Notes: generated by a model not told the origin, from the letters alone. A stretch of 26,015 bases of DNA from Alphaproteobacteria bacterium UBA2903 (GCA_002349565.1 DEDN01000005.1:23857-49871); one strand, 5' to 3'; positions 1 to 6,955 are shown, counted from the stretch's first letter. A program made the numbers and translations.

Positions 1-51
1 AGCTGACTCTTAATCAGCGGGCCGCGGGTTCGAATCCCTCATCACCCACCA
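1..51 (+). tRNA. tRNA-Lys(CTT), 3' part only
   Basis: This is the 3' two thirds of a tRNA gene that starts left of the window; the first base is about tRNA position 26. The anticodon arm is gctga-ctcttaa-tcagc, giving anticodon CTT (reads AAG, lysine). The T loop ttcgaat, the acceptor strand atcaccc, discriminator A and an encoded CCA (49-51) follow. The T stem has one C-T mismatch (positions 50:64), slightly unusual for a functional tRNA. The 3' end is repeated at 203-236. Confidence 0.88.
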
Positions 52-66
52 ATAGAAAAAACGCCC
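33..66 (+). repeat. tRNA-Lys 3'-end direct repeat, copy 1
   Basis: A 34-bp stretch from the tRNA T loop through CCA and into the trailer (aatccctcatcaccc ... aacgccc) recurs perfectly at 203-236. Duplicated tRNA 3' ends are the usual footprint of integrase-mediated insertion at a tRNA gene. No integrase is in the window. Confidence 0.85.
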
Positions 67-84
67 GTCAGGACGTTTTTTTTA
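57..84 (+). terminator. Rho-independent terminator of tRNA-Lys
   Basis: An A6-CG / CG-T-run stem with an inner CC-gtca-GG pairing follows the tRNA 3' end by a few bases and ends in a long T tract (about 76-83). It probably ends the tRNA transcript. Its left half is part of the sequence copied at 203-236. Confidence 0.65.
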
Positions 85-110
85 TTGGTAAGCGTAAACT
101 GTGGGATAAG

Positions 111-202
111 AACCCGCGGGGCGGCGGGTTCGGTGAGCGTCAGCGAACGACGCGCGGGGCGTCAGCTCGGGCGGTCGGCTTGACCGACGAGCGCAAGCGA
201 GC
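111..202. repeat. GC-rich hairpin-rich insert between tRNA-end copies
   Basis: Three consecutive short hairpins are visible: AACCCGC/GCGGGTT (111-117/124-130), GACGC/GCGTC (149-153/159-163) and GTCGG/CCGAC (174-178/184-188). The insert also carries two imperfect direct repeats of gagcg-n-n-agcga (135-146 and 189-200). No start codon or plausible protein is present. It looks like a small structured element placed inside a duplicated tRNA T arm. Confidence 0.5.
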
Positions 203-236
203 AATCCCTCATCACCCACCAATAGAAAAAACGCCC
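203..236 (+). repeat. tRNA-Lys 3'-end direct repeat, copy 2
   Basis: Perfect second copy of 33-66, starting exactly 170 bp later. The copied similarity extends upstream in interrupted form: 121-132 resembles the tRNA segment before the T loop (ggcgggttcg), and then about 70 bp of foreign GC-rich sequence (133-202) separates it from this copy. It cannot fold into a tRNA. Confidence 0.85.
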
Positions 237-246
237 TACTGCGAAT

Positions 247-268
247 TTGCGAGCGCAGCGAAGCAATC
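247..268. repeat. Short palindromic TTGCGAG...GAAGCAATC repeat
   Basis: The sequence ttgcgagcgcagcgaagcaa pairs TTGC with GCAA at its ends. It resembles the dispersed intergenic repeats of the TTGCGAGG-nn-CGAAGCAATC type known from many host-associated bacteria. A related form, gagcgcaagcgagcaatc, precedes the second tRNA-end copy (189-206). Only one good copy is visible here. Confidence 0.4.
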
Positions 269-301
269 TTGTGATTTTCGGCATTTTTTTGATACCGCAA
301 C

Positions 302-1060
302 ATGTTTGATCTGCATTTTGACACAGCTTTAGCCGCCGATTACAAAAGCAAATCCCAGAAAATCCGTGTATTGACCGAAGAATGGACCGTCAAAAACGCG
401 TTCTGCCCCTGTTGCGGGGAACGGCTGCCTCATTACGAAAACAACCGCCCCGTCGCCGACTTTTTCTGTCCCGCCTGCCGCGAACAATTCGAACAAAAAA
501 GCAAACGAAACAGCCTCGGACGCAAAATCACGGACGGCGCATACGATTCGATGATCGACCGCCTGTCCGGCAGCGACAATCCGCACTTTTTCTTTATGAC
601 TTACACGGATGACGCCGTAAAGGATCTGCTGCTTGTCCCCAAACACTTTTTTGTCGGCGATATGATTGAACGGCGCAAACCTCTTGCCCCGACCGCGCGC
701 CGCGCGGGATGGGTCGGGTGCAATATTTTGTTGGAAAAAATTCCCGACAGCGGCAAAATTTTTTATGTCAAAAACGGCGTTGCCGCACCCGAAAAAGACG
801 TTTTGGCCGCCTTTCAAAAAACGACTTTTTTAAAGAACGCTTCAGCCTCTCTCAAAGGGTGGACTTTGGACGTAATGCTGTGCATCGACGCTTTGAAAAA
901 ACGGGAATTTACGCTTGGCGAAATTTACGGTTTTGAACAAATTTTGCACGCAAAACATCCCGACAACAACTTTATCAGGGACAAAATTCGCCAACAGCTG
1001 CAATATCTGCGCGACAAGGGTTATTTGACGTTTAAAGGAAAAGGACTTTATTCGCTATGA
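302..1060 (+). CDS. DpnI-family methyl-directed restriction endonuclease
   Basis: Predicted type IIM endonuclease that cuts GATC when the adenine is N6-methylated, so it acts on incoming Dam-methylated DNA. The 252 residues match DpnI (about 254) nearly end to end as I recall that sequence, including ENNRPVADF, LAPTARRAGW and the C-terminal IRQQLQYLRDKG segment. The PD-(D/E)xK residues fall at D53, E64 and K66, the DpnI numbering. Four cysteines (C35, C38, C56, C59) form the zinc site. The last 65 or so residues correspond to the winged helix that reads methylated GATC. No methyltransferase is needed or seen. The gene lies directly behind the duplicated tRNA end, which suggests acquisition. 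No clear ribosome-binding site precedes the ATG, and a weak -10-like GATACC at 291-296 would give a nearly leaderless message. The stop overlaps the next start (ATGA). Confidence 0.93.
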   Translation: MFDLHFDTALAADYKSKSQKIRVLTEEWTVKNAFCPCCGERLPHYENNRPVADFFCPACREQFEQKSKRNSLGRKITDGAYDSMIDRLSGSDNPHFFFMTYTDDAVKDLLLVPKHFFVGDMIERRKPLAPTARRAGWVGCNILLEKIPDSGKIFYVKNGVAAPEKDVLAAFQKTTFLKNASASLKGWTLDVMLCIDALKKREFTLGEIYGFEQILHAKHPDNNFIRDKIRQQLQYLRDKGYLTFKGKGLYSL

Positions 1061-1551
1061 ACAAACAGGACATTTACGCTTTTTTGGACGATTTGGGGAT
1101 TTGGCATGAAATCACCGAACATGCCGCCGTTTTTACAATGGGCGAGCTGACGGACGTTGTTTTGCCCTACCCCGACGCGGATGCGAAAAATTTGTTCGTG
1201 CGCGATGACAAAAAGCAAAATTGGTATCTGATTACCGTCAAAGGCGACAAGCGCGTCAACTTGAAAGAATTCCGCCGCGCTCACGGCACGCGCCCGCTGT
1301 CGTTCGCCTCCGCCGACGAATTGTCCGCCGTGCTGGGATTAACCCCCGGTTCCGTTTCCCCGTTCGGACTGCTGAACGATGCGGATTGCAAAGTCCGCTT
1401 TTACTTGGACGCCGACTTTGTGAACTCCCCCGACGGATTGGTCGGCATTCACCCGAACGACAACACCGCGACCGTCGCTTTGAAAGCCGCCGACCTTATC
1501 GACATTATTAAAACACACGGCAACGCGGTTGAGGTTGTTACGCTTGTTTAA
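1057..1551 (+). CDS. Prolyl-tRNA editing protein, ProXp-ala/YbaK family
   Basis: Predicted trans-editing deacylase that hydrolyses mischarged tRNA-Pro, most likely Ala-tRNA-Pro, in the cytoplasm. The 164 residues are the usual size for the family. The conserved Lys-Asn pair is K44-N45 in DAKNLFVRDDKK, corresponding to the catalytic K45/N46 of the Caulobacter enzyme as I recall it. Other family hallmarks are the GSVSPFGLLND segment and the C-terminal VGIHPNDNTATV segment with a conserved His. The start codon overlaps the stop of the DpnI-like gene by ATGA, so translation is coupled. The 3' end overlaps the convergent Rrf2 gene by 14 bp. A YbaK-type Cys-tRNA-Pro specificity cannot be excluded. 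Confidence 0.86.
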   Translation: MNKQDIYAFLDDLGIWHEITEHAAVFTMGELTDVVLPYPDADAKNLFVRDDKKQNWYLITVKGDKRVNLKEFRRAHGTRPLSFASADELSAVLGLTPGSVSPFGLLNDADCKVRFYLDADFVNSPDGLVGIHPNDNTATVALKAADLIDIIKTHGNAVEVVTLV

Positions 1552-1954
1552 GCCGCTCCGCCGCGACCAAATCGGCAAGCGTGATTTTCGCCATGGCTTG
1601 CCTGATTTCGGCGGTCAACCCCGTCCACATTCCGCACGCCGAACAGCTTTCGGCTTTGGCGCAGAAAGCTTTGTCAACCACACATTCGACGACCGCCACC
1701 GCGCCCTCCATCGCTTCAACGACCGCCAATAAAGTAATGTCGGCAGGGGATTTCGCCAGAACGAATCCGCCCTTGACCCCGCGAATCGACCGCACAAAGC
1801 CCGCTTTGTTCAGCGGCACAATCAAGCGGCTGATGTATTTTTCGGATATGCCCTGCGACGCGGCGATTTCCCGCATCAAGCGCGGCGTTTCCCCGTACAG
1901 CGCCAGATCCAGCAATATCCGCCAGCCGTAGCGTCCTTTGGTCGATATTTTCAT
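1538..1954 (-). CDS. Rrf2-family regulator with Fe-S-type cysteines (IscR/CymR-like)
   Basis: Winged helix-turn-helix repressor or sensor of 138 residues, starting MKISTKGRYG as is typical of the family. The reading frame is open 12 codons further upstream, but family alignment favours this start. The wHTH covers about residues 1-65, with the recognition segment GISEKYISRLIVPLNKAG and the wing RSIRGVKGGF. Cysteines C91, C98 and C104 sit where IscR has its [2Fe-2S] ligands (C92, C98, C104), and a fourth, C107, follows. It is divergent from cysK, whose promoter carries an Rrf2-like palindrome, so control of cysteine synthesis (as by CymR) is likely. Whether it binds a cluster is inference. Confidence 0.87.
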   Translation of the reverse strand: MKISTKGRYGWRILLDLALYGETPRLMREIAASQGISEKYISRLIVPLNKAGFVRSIRGVKGGFVLAKSPADITLLAVVEAMEGAVAVVECVVDKAFCAKAESCSACGMWTGLTAEIRQAMAKITLADLVAAERLKQA

Positions 1955-2018
1955 TCCCGCAGCCCTTTCATTGCTTTCGTTATAACACACAAAACGGCGA
2001 AAATAAGCCCTTTTTTGA

Positions 2019-2041
2019 AATCACTACTATTTTAGTTGACT
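2019..2041. promoter_or_regulatory. Candidate Rrf2-family operator
   Basis: The sequence tcactactattttagttgac forms an imperfect palindrome with half-sites ACTA and TAGT around a TTT centre. It resembles the CymR/Rrf2 pattern ...CTACTAAATTAGTAG.... It overlaps the -35 box of the cysK promoter and lies 65 bp upstream of the divergent Rrf2 gene, so one protein could repress cysK and itself. No binding data are available. Confidence 0.5.
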
Positions 2042-2064
2042 TTTTGCAAAAAAGGAAGCATATT
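2036..2064 (+). promoter_or_regulatory. cysK promoter, sigma-70 type
   Basis: TTGACT (2036-2041) and CATATT (2059-2064) are separated by 17 bp. The predicted start is near 2071, leaving a leader of about 65 nt before the chosen cysK ATG. The -35 box is embedded in the Rrf2-like palindrome. Confidence 0.55.
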
Positions 2065-2135
2065 GTTTTTGCTTTTCGACCCGACGAAAAAGGGGCAAAA
2101 TGAAAAAGTTCTGTTTTTTAGGAAAGAGCAAAGCT

Positions 2136-3068
2136 ATGGCAAAAATTTACAAAACGGTATCGGAATTGGTCGGGCGCACGCCTTTGTTGGAATTGTCGCA
2201 CTTGGAACAGGCGCAGGAATTGGGCGCAAAAGTGCTGGCAAAACTGGAAATGTTCAACCCTGCGGGGTCGGTCAAGGACAGAATTGCCAAAGCGATGATT
2301 GACGACGCCGAAAAACGCGGTGTTTTGAAACCGGGCGCAACCATTATCGAACCGACCAGCGGCAACACGGGCATCGGGCTGGCGGCTATCGGCGGATCGC
2401 GCGGCTACAAAGTCGTTTTGACCATGCCTGAAACGATGAGCATTGAACGCCGCAACCTGCTGAAAGCTTTCGGCGCGGAACTGGTTTTGACCGAAGGCGC
2501 GAAAGGCATGGCGGGCGCGGTTGAAAAAGCCGAAGAACTGGCAAAAGAAATCCCCAACTCCTTTATCGCGGGACAGTTCGTCAACCCCGCGAACCCTGCG
2601 GCGCACGAAGCGACGACGGGTCCCGAAATCTATGAAGACACTGACGGCAAAGTCGATATTTTCGTTGCGGGCGTCGGCACGGGCGGCACTTTGTCAGGCG
2701 TCGGCAGATACTTGAAAAAAATGAATCCCGCCGTCAAAGTCGTTGCGGTCGAACCCGATGCCTCGCCTCTGTTGAGCGAAGGTAAAGCGGGACCCCATCC
2801 GATTCAGGGCATCGGCGCAAACTTCATTCCCGAAACGCTGGACAGAAACGTTTACGACGAAATCATCCGCGTCACAGGCGCGCAAGCGTTTGAAACGGGA
2901 CGCTTTTTAGCCAGACACGAGGGCGTTTTGGCGGGCATTTCCTCCGCGGCGGCGGTTTATGCGGCGGCGGAACTGGCGAAACGTCCCGAAAACAAAGGCA
3001 AAACCATTGTGGCTTTGCTGCCCGATACGGGGGACAGATACTTGTCAACCCCGATGTTTGCCGAATAA
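2136..3068 (+). CDS. cysK: Cysteine synthase (O-acetylserine sulfhydrylase) A
   Basis: PLP enzyme that makes L-cysteine from O-acetylserine and sulfide, the last step of assimilatory cysteine synthesis. The 310 residues match the usual CysK length. The PLP lysine is K47 in NPAGSVKDR; the phosphate/substrate loop PTSGNTGIGLA and the glycine-rich AGVGTGGTLSGVGRYLK follow in order. The start at MAKIYKTV is chosen because AGGAAAG lies 9 nt upstream; an in-frame ATG 36 nt earlier would add a non-homologous leader. The gene stands alone, with its own promoter and a strong terminator, and faces away from the Rrf2 regulator. Confidence 0.96.
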   Translation: MAKIYKTVSELVGRTPLLELSHLEQAQELGAKVLAKLEMFNPAGSVKDRIAKAMIDDAEKRGVLKPGATIIEPTSGNTGIGLAAIGGSRGYKVVLTMPETMSIERRNLLKAFGAELVLTEGAKGMAGAVEKAEELAKEIPNSFIAGQFVNPANPAAHEATTGPEIYEDTDGKVDIFVAGVGTGGTLSGVGRYLKKMNPAVKVVAVEPDASPLLSEGKAGPHPIQGIGANFIPETLDRNVYDEIIRVTGAQAFETGRFLARHEGVLAGISSAAAVYAAAELAKRPENKGKTIVALLPDTGDRYLSTPMFAE

Positions 3069-3097
3069 TTCCCTTCCCCCTTTCGGCAAACAGTTCA

Positions 3098-3134
3098 AAC
3101 GGCGACCGATTTCCCCTTTCGGTCGCCGTTTTTT
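3098..3134 (+). terminator. cysK terminator
   Basis: A perfect 12-bp stem, AACGGCGACCGA / TCGGTCGCCGTT (3098-3109/3119-3130), with a 9-nt loop is followed by a T tract. It lies 30 bp after the cysK stop. Confidence 0.93.
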
Positions 3135-3344
3135 AATATGCAATCTTTGCCGCACTTGTGTAATCCGTCATGCCGAAATTGCCCCCGCAATTTGCATATT
3201 TAATTCTTGTGTCCTCCTATCCCGATGATTTTCAGGCTACAGTATATTCTTAAAATTGTAAATATTTTTTATTTGCCCGTTTTTCGCTGATAAATTTGCA
3301 TAACGCGCTTCCGTATTGAAATTTTGTTTTGCGTTTCTAATACA
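3135..3344. other. Non-coding gap with nested inverted repeats
   Basis: No credible gene lies between the cysK terminator and the dsbA-like terminator. The left part holds a 7-bp hairpin AAATTGC-cccc-GCAATTT (3176-3193), nearly enclosed by AATATGCAA (3135-3143) and TTGCATATT (3192-3200). The rest (about 3230-3344) is AT-rich without clear signals. A small RNA or a palindromic repeat is possible, and no promoter stands out. Confidence 0.4.
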
Positions 3345-3374
3345 AAAAAAGTCCCCGCGAACGGGGACTTTTCG
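3345..3374 (-). terminator. Terminator of the dsbA-like gene
   Basis: AGTCCCCG / CGGGGACT with a short cgaa loop is followed on the minus strand by a run of seven T (plus-strand A at 3344-3350). It lies 18 bp after the stop codon at 3392. Confidence 0.92.
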
Positions 3375-3391
3375 TTTGGCTTGGAAAACGC

Positions 3392-4138
3392 TTATTTCTG
3401 AGCGCCTTCACGAATAGCGGTAACCGCTTCGTCCAATTCGTTGTTCATCATAGCACCGTTGGAAATGAAGTCGCCGATGATGAAGTTCGGAATGCCGCGG
3501 AAGCCGAATTTCTGAGCCAGAGCGGCGTTTGCGCGCAGCTGTTTTTCAAATTCGGGATCTTTTTTGTCGGCTTCGAACTGTTTCATGTTCAGACCGATTT
3601 CTTTGGCGTATTTGTTGATGTCTTCTTCGGTCAAACCGCCCTTGTGGGTGATCATCGCCTGATGCATTTCAAAGTATTTGCCCTGTTTGCCCGCAGCCAA
3701 ACCAGCCAAAGCGGCGGAATGCGACGTTTCGCCCAAGGACGGCATATCTTTCAGCACCCAGCGGATGTTGCCGTCGTTTTCGGCGTATTCCAGAACTTTC
3801 GGGAACATCAGCTTGCAGTAGCCGCAGTTGTAATCGAAAAATTCGACGATCGTGATGTCGCCGTCGGGGTTTCCGATAACGGGCGTGGCGGGATCGCGTT
3901 CCAAAGCGCGGCGGTTTGTCTTCAGCTTGGCAATCTGTTTCTTTCTTTCCAGTTCCTGCTGTCTGATATTATAATTGTCCATCGCTTCTTTGACGATTTC
4001 GGGGTTGTTCAACAGGTATTCTTTGACAACGTCCTTGACTTGGGCTTCGTCCAAACCGAAGCTGAAAAATTTTGCCTGCGCGGCTGACGGCAGAACAATC
4101 GCAGCGGCAACCAGCAAAGCACTTAACTTACGAACCAT
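3392..4138 (-). CDS. Periplasmic DsbA/ScsC-like thiol-disulfide oxidoreductase
   Basis: Secreted thioredoxin-fold protein of 248 residues acting on disulfides in the periplasm. A signal peptide ends at AQA (about residue 22). Residues 28-80 form a charged helical stalk (YLLNNPEIVKEAMDNY, then QELERKKQ) like the N-terminal oligomerisation region of ScsC proteins. The DsbA-type domain has the active site C105-G-Y-C108 and the cis-proline loop GIPNF near residue 217. The stalk suggests an oligomeric isomerase or reductase rather than monomeric DsbA. AGAGGA precedes the ATG by 8 nt. It lies downstream of the M48 protease gene and probably has its own promoter at 4174-4202. No partner (ScsB/DsbD) is visible. 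Confidence 0.87.
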   Translation of the reverse strand: MVRKLSALLVAAAIVLPSAAQAKFFSFGLDEAQVKDVVKEYLLNNPEIVKEAMDNYNIRQQELERKKQIAKLKTNRRALERDPATPVIGNPDGDITIVEFFDYNCGYCKLMFPKVLEYAENDGNIRWVLKDMPSLGETSHSAALAGLAAGKQGKYFEMHQAMITHKGGLTEEDINKYAKEIGLNMKQFEADKKDPEFEKQLRANAALAQKFGFRGIPNFIIGDFISNGAMMNNELDEAVTAIREGAQK

Positions 4139-4173
4139 AATGATATCCTCTCGATAGAAGGTGATAATGAACT

Positions 4174-4202
4174 ACTATAAAAAAAATCATATTCAAAAGC
4201 AA
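4174..4202 (-). promoter_or_regulatory. Candidate promoter for the dsbA-like gene
   Basis: On the minus strand TTGCTT (4202-4197) and TATAGT (4179-4174) are spaced 17 bp apart, with the predicted start near 4167. The -10 is good and the -35 weak. It would allow expression independent of the upstream glnB-glnA-protease operon. Confidence 0.4.
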
Positions 4203-4206
4203 ACAT

Positions 4207-5523
4207 TTATCTTTGCGGGGGCGGATTTTCTTTTAATCCTTCCAAAATATCCCGCGCTTTCAACGCCGACGGATCGTTCGCGGGCAGCAAATCCGCCGCT
4301 TTTTTGGCGAAGCGGCGCGCTTGTTTCGCATCGCCCGTCATCAAATTGTATTCCGCCAATGCGTACGCCGCCGCCCCTGTTTGCCCCGACTGCCCGTATG
4401 CGGTCGCTTTCAGCCGCCACACCGCAGGCAAATCGGCGTTCACGGACGACAAAACAGCCAGCGCCCTGTTTGTGTCGGGGGCGTCTTCATCCGACAAAAC
4501 GGCTTGAGCCAAGCCTATTCTGAACAAATCGGAATCGGGCAAAAGACCGACCGCTTTTTCATACGGCGCGATTGCTTCTTTGCCGCGCGCCGTTTCAAAC
4601 AAAAGCTGTCCTTTGAGTTCATAAAAATACGGATTTTCGGGTTCGGTTTTGATTAAATCGTCGACTTGCCGTTCGGCATCGGCAAAGTTCCCCGTCCGAT
4701 ACGCCAAAACCGCGCGGGCATAGCGCGACGGCAGGGAATCGTCTTTGTACAAAGCTTTGATTTTTTGCGGCGAGCTTAAAAAGCCGTCCAGTTTGGCTTT
4801 CATCCGCAAAAACAAATCGTTTTCACGCTTAACGCGCTTGGCGTCCGCGGCTTTGGACGGACGCGCCGAAATCAGCGCCAGCCGTTCCCTGACCATCGGG
4901 TGCGAACGCCACGGCGCGGCATTGTCGTTGTCGTACAAGTCTTCCTGTTTTTGAAGCTTTCGCATAATATCGGCAAAGCCGCTTAAATCATGCCCCGTCG
5001 CGGTCAGCAGACGCACGGCGGTTTCATCCGCCGCGTTTTCTTCGGAACGGCGATAGCCCGCCAGCAGCCCTTGGGACGACGACATCATGCCGCTCATCAC
5101 GCCCATTGCCGCGTCGCCGCGGCCGCTTGCCCCTGCGACAACCGCGCCCAGCACCATGGACAACAGCATGTTGCGCCGCGCAATCCGCATATTTTCGTAC
5201 AAACGGACGATATGCCCGCCCGCGATATGTCCCGTTTCATGCGCCAAAACGGCAACGACTTCCTGCGCGTTGTCGGCTTTGGTCAGCAATCCCGTATGCA
5301 CGAAAACATGCAAGCCCTGCACCGCGAACGCGTTGATGCTGTCGTCGCGAACCAAGTGGATGCGCATATTTTTCGGTTCAAGCCCCGCTTGTTCAAACAA
5401 AGGCGTTAAATAAAAAGAAAGTCCCCGTTCGACTTCTTCGTCGCGAATCAGGGACAATCCTTGCGCCTGCGCCGTTTTGCACAGCAGTAAAAACAGCCAG
5501 AACAAAACGGCGCAACGCTTCAT
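4207..5523 (-). CDS. BepA-like M48 metalloprotease with TPR domain
   Basis: Predicted periplasmic zinc protease or chaperone for outer-membrane proteins, of the BepA/YfgC type. The 438 residues begin with a signal peptide ending at AQA (about residue 20). The zinc motif is H95-E-T-G-H99, with the third ligand in NAADE near residue 160. The C-terminal half (about 260-430) holds helical TPR-like repeats such as AVLAYRTGNFADAERQVDDL and YFYELKGQLLFETARGKEAIAPYEKA. The gene starts 10 bp after the glnA stop and is probably co-transcribed with it, although no functional link to nitrogen control is evident. Its substrates may include outer-membrane proteins such as the autotransporter in this window, which is inference. 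Confidence 0.88.
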   Translation of the reverse strand: MKRCAVLFWLFLLLCKTAQAQGLSLIRDEEVERGLSFYLTPLFEQAGLEPKNMRIHLVRDDSINAFAVQGLHVFVHTGLLTKADNAQEVVAVLAHETGHIAGGHIVRLYENMRIARRNMLLSMVLGAVVAGASGRGDAAMGVMSGMMSSSQGLLAGYRRSEENAADETAVRLLTATGHDLSGFADIMRKLQKQEDLYDNDNAAPWRSHPMVRERLALISARPSKAADAKRVKRENDLFLRMKAKLDGFLSSPQKIKALYKDDSLPSRYARAVLAYRTGNFADAERQVDDLIKTEPENPYFYELKGQLLFETARGKEAIAPYEKAVGLLPDSDLFRIGLAQAVLSDEDAPDTNRALAVLSSVNADLPAVWRLKATAYGQSGQTGAAAYALAEYNLMTGDAKQARRFAKKAADLLPANDPSALKARDILEGLKENPPPQR

Positions 5524-5533
5524 ATTTTATTCC

Positions 5534-6955
5534 TTACAGGGAATAGTACATTTTGAATTCAATCGGATGCGGAGTCTTGTCGTATTCTTTCAATTCCGCC
5601 CGCTTGATTTCCAAGTAGGAATCAATCAGTTCATCGGTGAACACGTCGCCTTTTTTCAAAAACGCGCGATCGGCGTCCAAAGCGTCCAGAGCTTCGCGCA
5701 GACCAACCGCCACCGACGGAATGTTCTTCAATTCTTCGGGGGGCAGGTCGTAAAGGTTCTTGTCCATCGGGTCGCCCGGATGAATCTTGTTTTCGATGCC
5801 GTCCAGTCCCGCCATCATCATCGCCGAAAAAGCCAGATACGGATTCGCGGTCGGATCGGGGAAACGAACTTCGACGCGTTTGGCTTTCGGGCTTGAACCG
5901 AAGGGAATACGGCACGACGCCGAACGGTTGCGCGCCGAATACGCCAGCAAAACAGGCGCTTCAAATCCCGGAACCAAGCGTTTGTAGCTGTTCGTCGTCG
6001 GATTCGTAAACGCATTCAAAGCGTGCGCGTGTTTGATGATGCCGCCGATGAAGTACAACGCTTTGTCGGACAAATCGGCGTATCCCGTTCCGGCGAACAA
6101 AGGTTTGTTTTCTTTCCAGAACGACATGTGCGTATGCATGCCCGAACCGTTGTCGCCCATGACGGGTTTGGGCATAAAGGTCGCCGTTTTGCCGTATGCG
6201 TCGGCGACGTTGCGCACGACATACTTGTACAGCTGAATGTTGTCGGCGGTTTTAATCATCGTATCGAACTTAAAGCCCAATTCGTGCTGAGCCGCGGCGA
6301 CTTCGTGGTGGTGTTTGTCGACGGGCATGCCCAGCCCCGCCATCACGGACAGCATTTCCGCGCGCAAATCGTTCGCCGAATCGACGGGAGGCAGAGGGAA
6401 ATAGCCGCCTTTAATCCCCGGACGATGACCGGAATTTCCGCCCGCGTATTCCTTGTCCGCCGCCGCGTCGTTTTCGGTGGTGGCGACTTCAAAGGAAATC
6501 TTTTCGGGGGAAATGCACGAACGCACGCTGTCAAACACAAAAAATTCCAGCTCCGCGCCGACGAAAACGGAATCCGCAACGCCCGTCGAAGCCAGATACG
6601 CTTCGGCTTTTTTGGCGACGGAACGCGGGTCGCGGCGATAGGGCAAGCCCGTTGTCGGGTCGACGACCGTACAGATTACAAACGCCGTTTTTTGCGCCGC
6701 GAACGGGTCGATGCCTACTGTTGTGTAATCGGGTTTCAGCTGCATGTCGGATTCGTTGATTGTGCACCAGCCTTCAATCGAAGACCCGTCAATCATCAAT
6801 CCGTCTTCCAGCATGTCTTCGTCCAGCGCGGAAATATGAAAAGCGACATGATGCCACTTGCATTTGTAATCCGTGAAACGAAAATCCACATAAGAAACCG
6901 ATTCATCTGCCGCGAAGCGCAGCAGACCTTCTGCATCCTTGACGTTTTTAACCAT
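5534..6955 (-). CDS. glnA: Glutamine synthetase type I
   Basis: Dodecameric cytoplasmic enzyme that makes glutamine from glutamate, ammonia and ATP. The 473 residues match GSI. Hallmarks are DGSSIEGW near residue 55, the metal/glutamate-binding segments GAELEFFVFD and NGSGMHTHMSFWK, NPTTNSYKRLVPGFEAPV, and the adenylylation tyrosine in NLYDLPPEE near residue 400. It therefore belongs to the GSI-beta group controlled by GlnE adenylylation, consistent with glnB directly upstream (48-bp gap with a hairpin). A GGGA box lies about 10 nt before the ATG. Transcription continues toward the protease gene. Confidence 0.97.
   Translation of the reverse strand: MVKNVKDAEGLLRFAADESVSYVDFRFTDYKCKWHHVAFHISALDEDMLEDGLMIDGSSIEGWCTINESDMQLKPDYTTVGIDPFAAQKTAFVICTVVDPTTGLPYRRDPRSVAKKAEAYLASTGVADSVFVGAELEFFVFDSVRSCISPEKISFEVATTENDAAADKEYAGGNSGHRPGIKGGYFPLPPVDSANDLRAEMLSVMAGLGMPVDKHHHEVAAAQHELGFKFDTMIKTADNIQLYKYVVRNVADAYGKTATFMPKPVMGDNGSGMHTHMSFWKENKPLFAGTGYADLSDKALYFIGGIIKHAHALNAFTNPTTNSYKRLVPGFEAPVLLAYSARNRSASCRIPFGSSPKAKRVEVRFPDPTANPYLAFSAMMMAGLDGIENKIHPGDPMDKNLYDLPPEELKNIPSVAVGLREALDALDADRAFLKKGDVFTDELIDSYLEIKRAELKEYDKTPHPIEFKMYYSL

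Noticed and set aside
2100..2135. Earlier in-frame ATG for cysK, or a cysteine-containing leader peptide (MKKFCFLGKSKA)
   Set aside because: The later ATG has a well-placed AGGAAAG and matches the family start. A one-Cys 12-codon leader without a stop or attenuator hairpin is too weak to claim.
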